A DNA stretch of 64,000 nucleotides from Acidobacteriaceae bacterium (GCA_003151335.1 PLXE01000071.1:71990-135989); one strand, 5' to 3'; positions 1-9,262 are shown, counted from the first letter of the stretch. The notes: generated from the letters alone by a model not told the origin. Program-made: numbers and translations.

Positions 1-1121
1 CGGATGACCGCGAACTGGCCGGTGTCTTCGGAGTATTTGAACTGCGTGTGGGGAATGCCCTCGCGGTCGAGGGCTGCCACCAGCATGGGTTGCTCCAGCA
101 GGGCGGGATCGCAGAAACTGGGCGCACAAAAGATGACCCCCTCGGCGCGATTGCGCCGGACCGAATCTACGAGTGCGCCGCCGTGCTTCCCTTCGGGCAG
201 GTAGCGCGCGGCCGTCTCGACGCTGCGGGTGAGGAAGGCTTCGACCAGCGCCTGCAATGGATCGCCGTCGCACGAGATGTCACCCATGATCCACCGCAGC
301 CCCAGGAGCAGGTCATCATCCACGACCCAGCATCCGGCGCGTTCCAACGTAAGCAGCAAGCCCAGCGGCGGCTGCTCGCAGAATGTTCCCACCAGCACCA
401 CTCGGCTCTGGTCACGATCGCGGCGATCGGTTTCCAGTGGCGCAAGGCGCAAATATTCCCGCAGCAGCGCGGTGTGATCTTCGGGCGGAAGGACGTTCGC
501 TGCTCGCACCAGCACATAAACCTCAGACGTCGGGTAAACCCAAGGCTGACGGCTGCGGGCGCGATACAGTTCGCAAATGGTGGAGCGGTTTTCGTTGTAC
601 ACGGCGACGCTGTGCCGCAGGGCGTCATCTTCGATCGGGCGGCCGCTCAGGCGGGCAAAGTCCTCGCGCAGTGTCTCCAGTTCACGACGCCAGTAAACGC
701 CCCCTGTCCCGGACTCAAAATTTTGCGGCAAATCCACGTAGCGGACGTAGCGCTCCGGGAACAACATGGTCCACATGCCCGACAGGTTGCGGATCACATC
801 GCAGATGGAGGGAAACAACATGCCATCCAGCACGTCGAGCCGGTGGCTGAGAGCGAGTTCGATGGTGCTGCGCGGGATGTGGCAGATGTAGCTCTGGAAG
901 TAGGCATCGCCGCGGATGATCTCCAAGCGCTCGCCTGCGCCCACAATGCCGACTGGCAACATCCCGGCGGCATGGATCAGCTCGCGCGGAACATAGATGG
1001 GCATGTGTCCGATGGCTTTGCGCCCCGCCCCGGCTTCCTTCCAGGCGCGCACCGCCGTTAGCTCGAAGTCGTCGTTCAACTCCTGTGCGCGCTGGACCAG
1101 ATTGGCGAGTTCCGGGCTCAC
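1..1121 (-). CDS. bcrC: Class I benzoyl-CoA reductase, BcrC-type subunit (3' end outside window)
   Basis: Member of the 2-hydroxyacyl-CoA dehydratase/benzoyl-CoA reductase family. In class I (ATP-dependent) reductase this type of subunit helps bind benzoyl-CoA and a [4Fe-4S] cluster for ring reduction. My translation is open from a GTG at 1121 to the window edge, 373 residues. It shows the conserved N-terminal run RELIHAAGMLPVGIVG, then EIIRGDAYFQSYICHIPRST (Cys near residue 78), FPSICDVIRNLSGMW (Cys near 107) and GTFCEQPP (near 245). The size fits BcrC (about 385 residues) better than the longer BcrB. No ATG lies near the N-terminus; GTG is the first start after the bamA stop. It follows bamA by 25 bp, so bcrB, bcrA and bcrD may lie beyond the left edge. 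The family is clear; the exact subunit is inferred. Confidence 0.8.
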   Translation of the reverse strand, partial: MSPELANLVQRAQELNDDFELTAVRAWKEAGAGRKAIGHMPIYVPRELIHAAGMLPVGIVGAGERLEIIRGDAYFQSYICHIPRSTIELALSHRLDVLDGMLFPSICDVIRNLSGMWTMLFPERYVRYVDLPQNFESGTGGVYWRRELETLREDFARLSGRPIEDDALRHSVAVYNENRSTICELYRARSRQPWVYPTSEVYVLVRAANVLPPEDHTALLREYLRLAPLETDRRDRDQSRVVLVGTFCEQPPLGLLLTLERAGCWVVDDDLLLGLRWIMGDISCDGDPLQALVEAFLTRSVETAARYLPEGKHGGALVDSVRRNRAEGVIFCAPSFCDPALLEQPMLVAALDREGIPHTQFKYSEDTGQFAVI

Positions 1122-1146
1122 GCCAGCCTCGCTTTCGTGGCGGCGC

Positions 1147-2256
1147 TCATCGTTGTTTACCCGCGACGACAGCTTGGGCCGTCCAGGGCGCGATCTCTTG
1201 AATCAGTTCCTCGCTCCACGGCACCCCTTCGGCGAGACGCCGCCGCAGTAGCACGAAATCGACCTCACGCTGCTCCTTGCTGCCGTAATGGAAGGCGCGG
1301 AAGCCGGCGCGCGCCTCGGTCATCATGTTCAACGACAGCCAGGCGCGATTGCTCTCGCGATTGCGGTCCCAGTGTTCCAGCTTGTGTTTGCGCAGGCTCT
1401 CAATGGTCTTGATGAGGCAATCGGGCATGGTGTACAGCAGTTGGGTGCATAACGCATCTACGGCTTCATCCAGCAGCGTCAGATCGACGGAACCTTTGGC
1501 CAGCAGTTTCTTGCCTTGCTCGCGTTGTTCTCCGGTTTTGGTTTCGCCGATCAACAGCCGGCCGTATTCATCAATCACGCGATCGGTAACCACCAGTGGA
1601 TTCGCCATCCACTGCCCGTCCACCTTGAGCGCGGGGACAATCTGGGTCAGGCCTCCCAGCCAGTAGAAGCGGTGTGCGCTCCAGGGCTGACACAACGTGC
1701 CGCTGACCATGGCCCGCTCCATCCCAACAAATAAAGGCAGAAAATCCGTGGACCCGCCATCGGGCGCTGACCCGTGCCGCGGGCCGGCCTGGCTGAACAC
1801 CGCGAGGTCGCTGGCCACAGAAAAATCGCACGCCATGCCCAGCTCCTGACCTCCACCGACGCGCATTCCGTTCACCCGGCAAATCACCGGCTTGTCGCAT
1901 TGCAGGGCGGCCGTCACCAGGTCGTTGAACAGGCGCATGTACTGGCGGTACTCGCCGGGATGGCCGGCGTAAACTTCCGCGTACTCGCGGGTGTTCCCCC
2001 CAGTGCAGAAAGCGCGCGATCCGGCGCCGGTCACGACCACAGCCACCGCCGCCCGGTCGTTGCTGGCGGCGCGCAGCGCCAGAATGATCTCCTTCAGCAT
2101 GTCGGTGGTATAGCTGTTGAGTTCGGACGGATTGTTCAGCGTGATCCAGACATTGTGCAGTCCTTCCGCCGCTGCGCCCGACCGCTCCTTCACCGCCCGC
2201 TGCTCTACCAGGATGGAACGTGTGGGAAACGACTCCACTAGATTGTGATCTTGCAC
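1147..2256 (-). CDS. bamA: 6-oxocyclohex-1-ene-1-carbonyl-CoA hydrolase (ring opening)
   Basis: Hydrates and hydrolytically opens 6-oxocyclohex-1-ene-carbonyl-CoA to 3-hydroxypimelyl-CoA, the ring-cleavage step of anaerobic benzoyl-CoA degradation (BamA/Oah). It is a crotonase-fold protein of 369 residues, the usual length for Oah. Signature stretches recalled from Thauera and Geobacter enzymes are present: LNNPSELNSYTTDM, GAGSRAFCTGGNTREYAE, CDKPVICRVNGMRVGGGQE, GMACDFSVASDLA, and NMMTEARAGFRAFHYG near the C-terminus. The start is GTG, with AAGGAG eight bases upstream. The gene begins 20 bp after had and is followed by bcrC, so the three probably form one transcript. Ordinary enoyl-CoA hydratases are about 260 residues and lack the C-terminal part, which makes the assignment firm. 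Confidence 0.92.
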   Translation of the reverse strand: MQDHNLVESFPTRSILVEQRAVKERSGAAAEGLHNVWITLNNPSELNSYTTDMLKEIILALRAASNDRAAVAVVVTGAGSRAFCTGGNTREYAEVYAGHPGEYRQYMRLFNDLVTAALQCDKPVICRVNGMRVGGGQELGMACDFSVASDLAVFSQAGPRHGSAPDGGSTDFLPLFVGMERAMVSGTLCQPWSAHRFYWLGGLTQIVPALKVDGQWMANPLVVTDRVIDEYGRLLIGETKTGEQREQGKKLLAKGSVDLTLLDEAVDALCTQLLYTMPDCLIKTIESLRKHKLEHWDRNRESNRAWLSLNMMTEARAGFRAFHYGSKEQREVDFVLLRRRLAEGVPWSEELIQEIAPWTAQAVVAGKQR

Positions 2257-2276
2257 GATGGTGTCTCCTTTGCTTG

Positions 2277-3362
2277 CTACTGCGGGCCGGGGTGCTCCGG
2301 GACCAGAATCACGCGCTTGCGAATTTCATGGCGGGCCACCGCCTGCAACAATGCGGGCGCCTCGTCCAGCGGATGCCGCTCCACATAAGGGCCCAGGACC
2401 ACTTTGCCTTGCAGCACCAGCGCCAGCGCAGCCGGATACTGTTCCGGCGGGCAACCCCAATTGCCGCGCGCGGTGGCATCGAACGCCATCAGGTTGGAGA
2501 GCCGCAACTCCACTTTTTTGGGCGTGAACCCTACTACGGCCAGGTAACCACCGTAATCGAGCAGTGCGAACGCGATGGTTTGGCCGGCTGGCGTGCCACT
2601 GGTCTCGAAGATTTTCAGCCCGATGCCCTTGCGCCCGGACTGTTTGACAAACGAGCGCACCGCGGACTTCAGTTCTTTCTCGCTCGCCGAACTGGCATCC
2701 AAGGTCAGCGAAGCGCCGTGCTGGGCCGCCAGTTCAAGCCTGGCTTGGTCAACGTCAATAGCTACAACTGAAGCACCTAGCGCGGCAGCGATCTGCACGC
2801 CGAATCCACCGACTCCTCCCACACCCACAAACACCGCTACGTCGTCCGCTCCTAAGCCGGAGCGGCGAATCGCCTCGAAGGGCGTGGTGACCGCATCGGC
2901 GACCACGGACAGGAGATCAAGGGTGATGCCGGGCGGCAAGTTCTCAGGAACCGGGCAGAGCCCGCGGGCGGGAATGCGAACGTGCGTCGCAAACCCTCCG
3001 TCACCGTCGTTGCCGGGCATGAACTGCTGCCGGCAAATGGTGGGGTGGCCGGCTCGGCAGGGAGCGCAGTTCCCGCACGAGATCACCGCCGGAACGATTA
3101 CGCTGCGGCCTTCCCATTGGGTTGCGCCCTCGCCCGCTGCGACAACGCGACCCGAGATTTCGTGTCCGAGAGTCAGCGGCAGCGGGGCGCGCGTGGGTAC
3201 ACCGTCGAAAGCGAAGCCGACATCGGTATGGCAGACGCCGCAGCCGGCAACCTCTACGATCACCTCGCCAGCCCGCGGCTCAAGGGCGAGGAATTCGTGT
3301 CTCTCCAGCGGTTGAGCAGGAGCAGTCAAACGGTAGCCGTAGCCGCCTCGGTTGGATGACAA
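2277..3362 (-). CDS. had: 6-hydroxycyclohex-1-ene-1-carbonyl-CoA dehydrogenase
   Basis: NAD-dependent, zinc-type medium-chain dehydrogenase that oxidises 6-hydroxycyclohex-1-ene-carbonyl-CoA to the 6-oxo compound, the substrate of the next gene product. Visible features: GCGVCHTD and GHEISG (catalytic zinc region), the four-cysteine structural zinc loop CGNCAPCRAGHPTIC, the nucleotide-binding GVGGVGGFGVQ, and a C-terminal block containing IFETSGT and NLMAFDATARGNWGCPP that matches Had enzymes rather than general alcohol dehydrogenases. An upstream in-frame ATG exists at 3395, but TTG at 3362 is preceded by a GGGGAGAGGG ribosome-binding site nine bases away, so I chose TTG. It is the first gene of the had-bamA-bcrC run, with a CRP-like site 82 bp upstream of the start. 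Confidence 0.87.
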   Translation of the reverse strand: MSSNRGGYGYRLTAPAQPLERHEFLALEPRAGEVIVEVAGCGVCHTDVGFAFDGVPTRAPLPLTLGHEISGRVVAAGEGATQWEGRSVIVPAVISCGNCAPCRAGHPTICRQQFMPGNDGDGGFATHVRIPARGLCPVPENLPPGITLDLLSVVADAVTTPFEAIRRSGLGADDVAVFVGVGGVGGFGVQIAAALGASVVAIDVDQARLELAAQHGASLTLDASSASEKELKSAVRSFVKQSGRKGIGLKIFETSGTPAGQTIAFALLDYGGYLAVVGFTPKKVELRLSNLMAFDATARGNWGCPPEQYPAALALVLQGKVVLGPYVERHPLDEAPALLQAVARHEIRKRVILVPEHPGPQ

Positions 3363-3443
3363 ACAGGAAATCCCTCTCCCCAAGATGGCCCTCACTGCGA
3401 CCTCGGGGAGTAGCTAACATACCTTGGCGGCAACCCAAGACTC

Positions 3444-3459
3444 TGTGACCTAAATCACT
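3444..3459. promoter_or_regulatory. CRP/FNR-type operator upstream of had
   Basis: TGTGACCTAAATCACT: TGTGA-N6-TCACt, the classical CRP-family spacing with one base off the symmetric TCACA. It lies 82-97 bp upstream of the chosen had start. A similar site precedes the acyl-CoA dehydrogenase gene at 28188-28203. Which regulator binds is unknown. Confidence 0.5.
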
Positions 3460-3586
3460 AAGGCGAGTGAGAGCCAAGAGTTCAGGCCGAAGGATTGGGC
3501 CGGTGCTTCGTAACTCTGATGAGCACACAGTCTTGTCGTGGAAGCCCATCGTCAGGCGTAGCGCTGAATGAAGCGCAGCTCAGCCC

Positions 3587-5278
3587 TTAGAACGTGAATG
3601 CCAACCCGCCGCGGACGCTGCGGGCCGACTGCATCAGGTACACGGTCTTGCCGTCCGGCCCGATGACGGGCACGTAGCCTTGCGCCAGCAAGTTGCGGAG
3701 GTCCACCAGCGCTTCCATGTTGCCCGGCATGAAACGCATACGGGGCAACGGCTGGCGCACGAAAAGATTGAGGAAAGGATCGGTCTGTCCCGCCGAGGCG
3801 TTGAAAACATCGACCCCGGTCAGAGTGTTGTCGCCGCTGGTCCAGCGATAGGATGCGATCCACCGCGTTTTGTAGCGCGGCACGGAACCATTCAGCCTGA
3901 GGGCGGCCGAGTGCCGCCAGCCATGCTGGAGACTGCTGCGCACAACCTTCCAATCTACGTTGGGCTGTTCCAGTTCGAGAACTCCCCCGTAGGCATAATC
4001 CCAAGTTGCGGTAACGGTGTCAGAGATCCGCCGCTGAAATACCAGGCGAACGCCTTGGGCTTCCAGGGCGCCACCATTGAAGCTGAAGGTCCCGGAATAG
4101 ACGTCGGGCAGAACGTCTTCGGTGGTCCAGCCAACATCGCCAACCCCCAGCAAAGCGGGGTCCTTGATGCGGTCTCTAAAGTAGGCGATCTGGAGTTTGT
4201 TGTCCCCGGCGCGTTGCGACAGCGAAATCTCGTGATGATGCGCGTTCTCCAGAAGGGGCTGGCCATCGACCATGGTCACGCGCGGACCCGTTTCGCTGAG
4301 GTCGGCGGGGGCCGAATCGAAACCCTTGCTGGCGCGGGTGTTGGGTTCGCTGGTGGCGTAACGATATTCGAGGATGGTATTGGAGGTCAGGTGCCAATCG
4401 GCGACCGCAGAAGGACGGAACGCAGTCGCTCCGTGGCCCAGAAATTGAATGTTCTGCGCCTCACTGGCAAATTGGAAGTCGAGCAGGTCGCCAATGGAGA
4501 AGCCGTCGGAGTACGTGATCGCCACCGCTTCCAGAGCGCCGCGATGCGGCACTGCATCGGGGGTGGCGAAGCGGCGAACAATCAAAGCAATCTCCGGCGT
4601 CCAGCCTTCATTGCCCGGCCGCCGATACGACGCACGAACCACCCCATCCGGAATACCTGTTCCGTATCCGAGATTTCCCTCCAGCCCGACGGTCGAGGTG
4701 TGAAACAGCGAATGCTCGACGTTGAAGGCCGTTCCCAGGTCCGCCGCGCTGCCATACCCTTGGCTGGAGCCGCCCGCCATAAACGCCAGGCTTCCCGTCG
4801 TCCCTTTGTCATCGGCGGCGCTCTCTACAATGACCGGCAGCCCATCGTCGAAGCGCAGGATTGGCCGATTGGAGTTGGAGCGCAAGGTCCACTTCCAACT
4901 GTCGTCTTCATCGTTGCCCCGCTTGAGCGTGGGAAGCATACGGACGGCTTCAAACAAAGTGTTCAGCGTGATGTTCAGGACCTTGCTGGCGCCGGCGGCC
5001 AGCGCCACGTCCTCCCGCAAGGCGGGAAGGAACGAGGCGGCGGACACGCGCACGTCATAGCTGCCCGGCAGCAGCCCACTGAGGGTGAAGAAACCCTTGG
5101 CATCGGTGTACACCACTTGGCCCTGCCCGGCCGTACCGAGCAGTTCAACCGTGGCGCCCATTTGCGCCACACCGGCCGAGTTCTTGACGTATCCGCTGAT
5201 CGAGCCGGGAGTGGCCCCAACCGCTGTAACGCACAGCGCCACCACCACGGCAAACCATCCCAGTATTCGCGTCATCAC
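3587..5278 (-). CDS. Outer-membrane beta-barrel with N-terminal carboxypeptidase-like regulatory domain
   Basis: A 563-residue exported protein. Residues 1-22 form a signal peptide ending near AVGATPG. Residues of about 25-100 form an immunoglobulin-like carboxypeptidase regulatory domain (GSISGYVKNSAGV, then TDAKGFFTLSGLLPGSYDVRV). The remainder is rich in alternating aromatic and polar residues and ends GGLAFTF, a terminal phenylalanine typical of BAM-inserted barrels. There is no clear plug domain and the protein is much shorter than Oar-type receptors, so TonB dependence is unproven. It follows the GWxTD gene by 81 bp on the same strand, so the two are probably cotranscribed. Its ligand cannot be told from sequence. 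Confidence 0.7.
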   Translation of the reverse strand: MMTRILGWFAVVVALCVTAVGATPGSISGYVKNSAGVAQMGATVELLGTAGQGQVVYTDAKGFFTLSGLLPGSYDVRVSAASFLPALREDVALAAGASKVLNITLNTLFEAVRMLPTLKRGNDEDDSWKWTLRSNSNRPILRFDDGLPVIVESAADDKGTTGSLAFMAGGSSQGYGSAADLGTAFNVEHSLFHTSTVGLEGNLGYGTGIPDGVVRASYRRPGNEGWTPEIALIVRRFATPDAVPHRGALEAVAITYSDGFSIGDLLDFQFASEAQNIQFLGHGATAFRPSAVADWHLTSNTILEYRYATSEPNTRASKGFDSAPADLSETGPRVTMVDGQPLLENAHHHEISLSQRAGDNKLQIAYFRDRIKDPALLGVGDVGWTTEDVLPDVYSGTFSFNGGALEAQGVRLVFQRRISDTVTATWDYAYGGVLELEQPNVDWKVVRSSLQHGWRHSAALRLNGSVPRYKTRWIASYRWTSGDNTLTGVDVFNASAGQTDPFLNLFVRQPLPRMRFMPGNMEALVDLRNLLAQGYVPVIGPDGKTVYLMQSARSVRGGLAFTF

Positions 5279-5359
5279 TCAAACCTCCCGTCAGAGGTTC
5301 CCGGGATCACAAATACTGCGGGCGGATCTACCCGTCCGCGGGCCCCTACTTCCATCCAG

Positions 5360-7123
5360 CTACTCGACCGCAAACCGCACCGAGGGAGCAATCTGCTGCT
5401 TGGAAATGTTGTCGTCAACTTTCACCGTCAGCTTATAGATGCCCGGCGAAAAGGCGTTCAAGGCCAGGCTCTTCTCCAGGGTGATCTGGTCGCCCACGTT
5501 GCCCATGGTATCGGTGGACTCCGAGGATTGCAGCACCGCCTTGTTGCTGGCCACATTCACGATTTCGTATTCAATCTTGGCGGAAGCCTTTTTGGTCTTC
5601 CCGTCTGCCTGAAGATTATAGACCTGCATCCACAGGTTCATGCGCTGATCGCGCTTGAAGCTGGCCGGCTTTCCGTCGGCCGCGTCGAGATGCGGGTACG
5701 CCAGCTTGGTCTCCCCGATGACGAAACTGCCGGAACCAACATTCTTGCTGGCCACCTTGTCCAAGTGGTCCGTCAGGATCATCGACGAAGACGCCAGTTT
5801 GTCTTCGCCGAATTCCGGGACCTGAACGCCGCGGCTCCATGTCCCCACCCGGTCGCCATTCACGTCTTTGACCACCACGTCAAAGCGATAGCGGCCCGCG
5901 CGCAGGGGAATGGCCTTCCAGTACAGCGACGAATGCTCCATGGTTTTTTCCAACAGCTCCGTGGGCACGTCCACCTGCACGGTGTCTTCGAAGGTCTGTG
6001 CGACCCGCCCGGTGATGCCGGTCACGCGCCCGAAGATGTTCACCGTGCCGCGTTGAATGCCATCCTTGCTGACAAACGTGATGTCCTTGTTTTTGACCTG
6101 CAAAGTCACCGGAACCAGCACCGTATCGCTCGTCACCTTCACAAAGTCGGTGCGAATTTCAAACGGCATCAAGTTAACGTTGATCTTGTGGCTGACAACT
6201 TCCTCCAGGTCCTTGAACTTGACCTTGGGTGCCGTGTTGATCTTGGCCAGCAGTTCAAGTTTGGTGAACTCATTGTTGTTCTGTATCATTTGCTCCGGAC
6301 CGGCGTTGGCGCCAAAACCGCCGCTGTTGATCCGATCACCTTTGCGGGCCAGGCCCATCTGCTCATATTGGGTCAGGCCCGCGTTCGGAGTGTGCAACAA
6401 GGCATCTTTCTCGTTGGCATCGATGGTCAGATGAAAGTCGTTGCACCCGCAGACATCGACAAATTCCAGGTTAACCTCCTGGCCGATCCCCTCGATGTAG
6501 CGGTACCGCCAGTCCTCGAAGGGATAGGTTGAAGTCTCACCCCCACCTTCTTCTATCGGACGTGTGTAAGTTCCGCCCGAAGGATGAGCGTCAATCTGGT
6601 CGGGGGGACCGTACACAATGTAAATGCGTCCGCGGTCGGTCCTCCACCCGGGGACCCCAGACGCAAAATGTTCGTTGGCATAGGCAATGCGGCGGTAGTG
6701 TTCTTCCTTGTACTCGTTTTCCTCGGTGTCGGGAGTGGGATCGCGGCGCAGCCAGAACTGTTCGATAAACTGGTCCCGCTCTTCGTCGTTGGAGAGCTGT
6801 TTGAAGGCGGTCATTTCCTCCGCCGTCATGATGTAACGCACGTCTTCGTTGAGCCACTTCTTGTAGGTGGAACTCAACTCCTGCTTTAAGGCCTTGGAGT
6901 TGGCCTTCTTCTGTTTTTCCGTCAGCGGACGCTTCAGCGGATCACCCTGCGGGTTGCCCGCCTGCCCCGGCGCGGCGGCATCCGTGCCCTTCGCTGCCTG
7001 GTCTTGGGACGTACTTGGCTTATCGCCAGTGGAAGGAGTCGAGCTTTGAGCCACAGCTAAACCGGTGGCTAGGACCCCGGCTAAAAATAACGAAAATAAC
7101 AGGCGAAAACTGCGCAACTTCAT
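5360..7123 (-). CDS. GWxTD domain-containing exported protein
   Basis: 587 residues from the chosen ATG at 7123; an ATG three codons earlier is less likely because the signal peptide begins MKLRSFRLLFSLFLAG and ends at VAQSS. A low-complexity Ser/Thr/Ala-rich linker follows (about residues 30-60). Next comes the GWxTD-type domain with KWLNEDVRYIMTAEEM, FKQLSNDEERDQFIEQFW, RRDPTPDTEENEYKEEHYRR and GRIYIVYGPPDQI. This domain is known mainly from Acidobacteria and related phyla and its biochemical role is unknown. The C-terminal half looks like beta-sandwich repeats (VEYEIVN-like strands, FSPGIYKLTVKV). It precedes the barrel gene and probably works in the envelope. Confidence 0.85.
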   Translation of the reverse strand: MKLRSFRLLFSLFLAGVLATGLAVAQSSTPSTGDKPSTSQDQAAKGTDAAAPGQAGNPQGDPLKRPLTEKQKKANSKALKQELSSTYKKWLNEDVRYIMTAEEMTAFKQLSNDEERDQFIEQFWLRRDPTPDTEENEYKEEHYRRIAYANEHFASGVPGWRTDRGRIYIVYGPPDQIDAHPSGGTYTRPIEEGGGETSTYPFEDWRYRYIEGIGQEVNLEFVDVCGCNDFHLTIDANEKDALLHTPNAGLTQYEQMGLARKGDRINSGGFGANAGPEQMIQNNNEFTKLELLAKINTAPKVKFKDLEEVVSHKINVNLMPFEIRTDFVKVTSDTVLVPVTLQVKNKDITFVSKDGIQRGTVNIFGRVTGITGRVAQTFEDTVQVDVPTELLEKTMEHSSLYWKAIPLRAGRYRFDVVVKDVNGDRVGTWSRGVQVPEFGEDKLASSSMILTDHLDKVASKNVGSGSFVIGETKLAYPHLDAADGKPASFKRDQRMNLWMQVYNLQADGKTKKASAKIEYEIVNVASNKAVLQSSESTDTMGNVGDQITLEKSLALNAFSPGIYKLTVKVDDNISKQQIAPSVRFAVE

Positions 7124-7618
7124 GTGTACCAACGCACTCTCAAGAAACAGGTTTGGACGTTTAAATTGTATGTTCTGGGACGGACGAAAGCAAGGTCGCC
7201 GACGGGGATTCCTGCCTCGCTTTAACCTCGAATCGCCCCCAGTTCACCCCGGTACCACCAACCCTTACTCCCGGAAAAAGTCGCACGCAATGTGACCAAC
7301 GCCAGCGCGCCTGCTCGCGGAGATTCGGGGAGGAATTGCAGCACAAAATTCGCGGATGTTCCCAAACTGTAACCGCAGCCAAAATTCTCCCACTAAGTCG
7401 TCCTACAAGAGTGCCCAACTTAACGGCTATAATCAGGTAATCGGGAGAGCTTAGGAAACCGCCTGCCGCCTGGGGTGCTTCGCGCCAGTTGCTATTACCG
7501 GATAGCCCCGGAAATGTCGAAGGTCCTTGCTCTCCAAGGGAACCTTGGGCCGTCTGACTCCGTATTATCGTTGGGGGGCGGACGTGCGCCCGAGTAGCGG
7601 TTTCCCAATCGAGGACCA
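7124..7618. promoter_or_regulatory. Divergent intergenic region with a candidate promoter for the adaptor gene
   Basis: 495 bp between the leftward GWxTD gene and the rightward MacA-like gene. No convincing coding frame was found. A good -10 element TATAAT occurs at 7428-7433 on the plus strand, though no strong -35 sits at 17 bp. It would give a 5' untranslated region of about 180 nt before 7619. No clear operator or riboswitch was recognised. Confidence 0.35.
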
Positions 7619-8998
7619 ATGAAGAAATGGAAGAAGATCGCTCTCATTGCCGGAGGCGTGGTCGTATTGCTGGCCATTGTTGGCTTTACCGTCGAGCAGA
7701 GCCGCAAGGGCGTGGTGACGGTGCAGACCGGGAAAGTTGTTCGCGAAGATTTGACGTCGGTGGTCACCGCCTCGGGTGAAATCAAGCCCAAGGTGCAGGT
7801 CAACATCGGCTCCAACGCGTTCGCCAAGATCACGCACTTGTATGTCAAGGAAGGCGATCGGGTCAAGCAGGGACAGATGCTGGCCCTGCTGGACAATGTT
7901 CAGCCGGCGGCGGACGTCTCCGCCAATGACTCGGCCCTGCATGCGGCCCGCACCGACGCCGTTGCCGCGCAGGCAGCCGTCAATACTGCCGCCGCCGACC
8001 TGAATTCGGCCGAGGCCGAGTTTGAACATGCCAAGCTCGATTACGATCGCAATAAGGCTTTGTACGACTCTCAATTGATCGCCAAGGCTGACTACGATAC
8101 CAAGAAGGCAGCGTTCGATACGGCCACTGCGCAGCTGGGGATGTCGAAGGCCAAACTCGCGCAGGCCAGGGCCAACCAGGATTCGGCGCAGGGCCACATC
8201 AGCCAAAACGCCGCCAACCTCCGCCGGGTGACCGACGTACTCAGCAAAACCCAGTATGAGGCGCCGTTTGACGGCGTCATCACCAACGTTCCCGTGCGCG
8301 AAGGCGAAACCGTCGTGCCCGGCATCCAGAACTCACCGGGCAGCACGTTGATGACGATTGCTGACATGTCGGTGATTACCGCCGAGGTGAAAGTCGACGA
8401 AACCGACATCGTAAATGTGCAACTGGGACAGCCGGCTGAGGTGACCATCGACGCCATTCCCAAGCAGAAGTTCAAAGGCACGGTCACCGAGATCGGAAGA
8501 AACGCCGTGTTGCGTTCCACCGGAGTTTCCACCGCGCAGACCACCTCCAGCAGTCAGGAAGCCAAGGACTTCAAGGTGGTTGTGGCCCTCCAGGATCCTC
8601 CGGTCAACCTTCTGCCCGGATTGTCAGCAACGGCCCGCATCACCACGGCTACGCGCGGCAGTGCGCTGGCCATTCCGATCCAGGCGTTGACCATTCGCCA
8701 ACGCGCCGACCTGGCCACCGACAGTAAGGGGAAGCCCGCGCCGGCTCCGGCTACGACTGCCGCCGGACAAGATGCCAAGGAAGAGTTGCAGGGTGTGTTT
8801 GTTCTCAAGAACAAAAAGGACGCCGTCTTCGTAACTGTAGTTACGGGCATCAGTGGAACCACGAACATCGAAGTGACCAACGGATTAAAAGAGGGCGACG
8901 AGATCGTCACCGGAAGTTACAAGGTGCTGCGGACCCTGCGAAATGGCGCCACCGTGAAGGTTGACAACTCGACGGCCAGCAAGAAGGAAGAATCCTAA
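7619..8998 (+). CDS. MacA/HlyD-type periplasmic adaptor subunit of an ABC efflux pump
   Basis: 459 residues. One N-terminal transmembrane helix (about residues 7-24, IALIAGGVVVLLAIVGF) anchors the protein in the inner membrane. Then follow a barrel-sandwich half with IGSNAFAKITHLYVKEGDRV, a long alpha-helical coiled-coil hairpin rich in Ala, Lys and Asp (about 95-205), the second lipoyl half (YEAPFDGVITNVPVREGE) and beta-barrel domains with VDETDIVNVQLGQPAEV. MacA-family adaptors link an inner-membrane ABC transporter to an outer-membrane channel. The next gene on the same strand is a MacB/LolD-type ATPase, but no permease gene follows. The cargo is unknown. An acidic/lysine tail ends the protein. 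Confidence 0.85.
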   Translation: MKKWKKIALIAGGVVVLLAIVGFTVEQSRKGVVTVQTGKVVREDLTSVVTASGEIKPKVQVNIGSNAFAKITHLYVKEGDRVKQGQMLALLDNVQPAADVSANDSALHAARTDAVAAQAAVNTAAADLNSAEAEFEHAKLDYDRNKALYDSQLIAKADYDTKKAAFDTATAQLGMSKAKLAQARANQDSAQGHISQNAANLRRVTDVLSKTQYEAPFDGVITNVPVREGETVVPGIQNSPGSTLMTIADMSVITAEVKVDETDIVNVQLGQPAEVTIDAIPKQKFKGTVTEIGRNAVLRSTGVSTAQTTSSSQEAKDFKVVVALQDPPVNLLPGLSATARITTATRGSALAIPIQALTIRQRADLATDSKGKPAPAPATTAAGQDAKEELQGVFVLKNKKDAVFVTVVTGISGTTNIEVTNGLKEGDEIVTGSYKVLRTLRNGATVKVDNSTASKKEES

Positions 8999-9081
8999 CG
9001 TAACTAGGAGCTATCTGATGAATCGGTTTGTATCATGGCATAAATCGGTTTTGTATCAGGGTACGAATAGGTTTGCGTCAG

Positions 9082-9133
9082 GGCACGGCTTTAGCCGTGC
9101 CGCAAATGGCGCGTTACGGACTGGGCTTTAGCC
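9082..9133. repeat. REP-like palindromes between adaptor and ATPase genes
   Basis: GGCACGGC-TTTA-GCCGTGCC (9082-9101) is a perfect 8-bp stem, followed by GGGCTTTAGCCC near 9122-9133. Related palindromes recur at 60962-61060 and 63268-63360. They resemble dispersed REP-type repeats of acidobacterial genomes; a role in mRNA stability or termination is possible. Confidence 0.55.
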
Positions 9134-9262
9134 CCTGAGGTACTGCGCTTTGGCCCGCCCCGCTATTTATAAGATGGGTTCCAAGCATGGGGCCGCCGGG
9201 CAGGAAGGCGACAATCCGCATCCATGAGCAACCCGAACCAGCTACCCAACGAGGAGAAGAGG

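Noticed and set aside
48-1061. Long open frame on the plus strand opposite bcrC
   Set aside because: High GC gives long antisense frames; the minus-strand protein has clear family features, this one has none.
3680-6532. 950-codon open frame on the plus strand
   Set aside because: Antisense to the barrel and GWxTD genes; no recognisable domains and biased composition.
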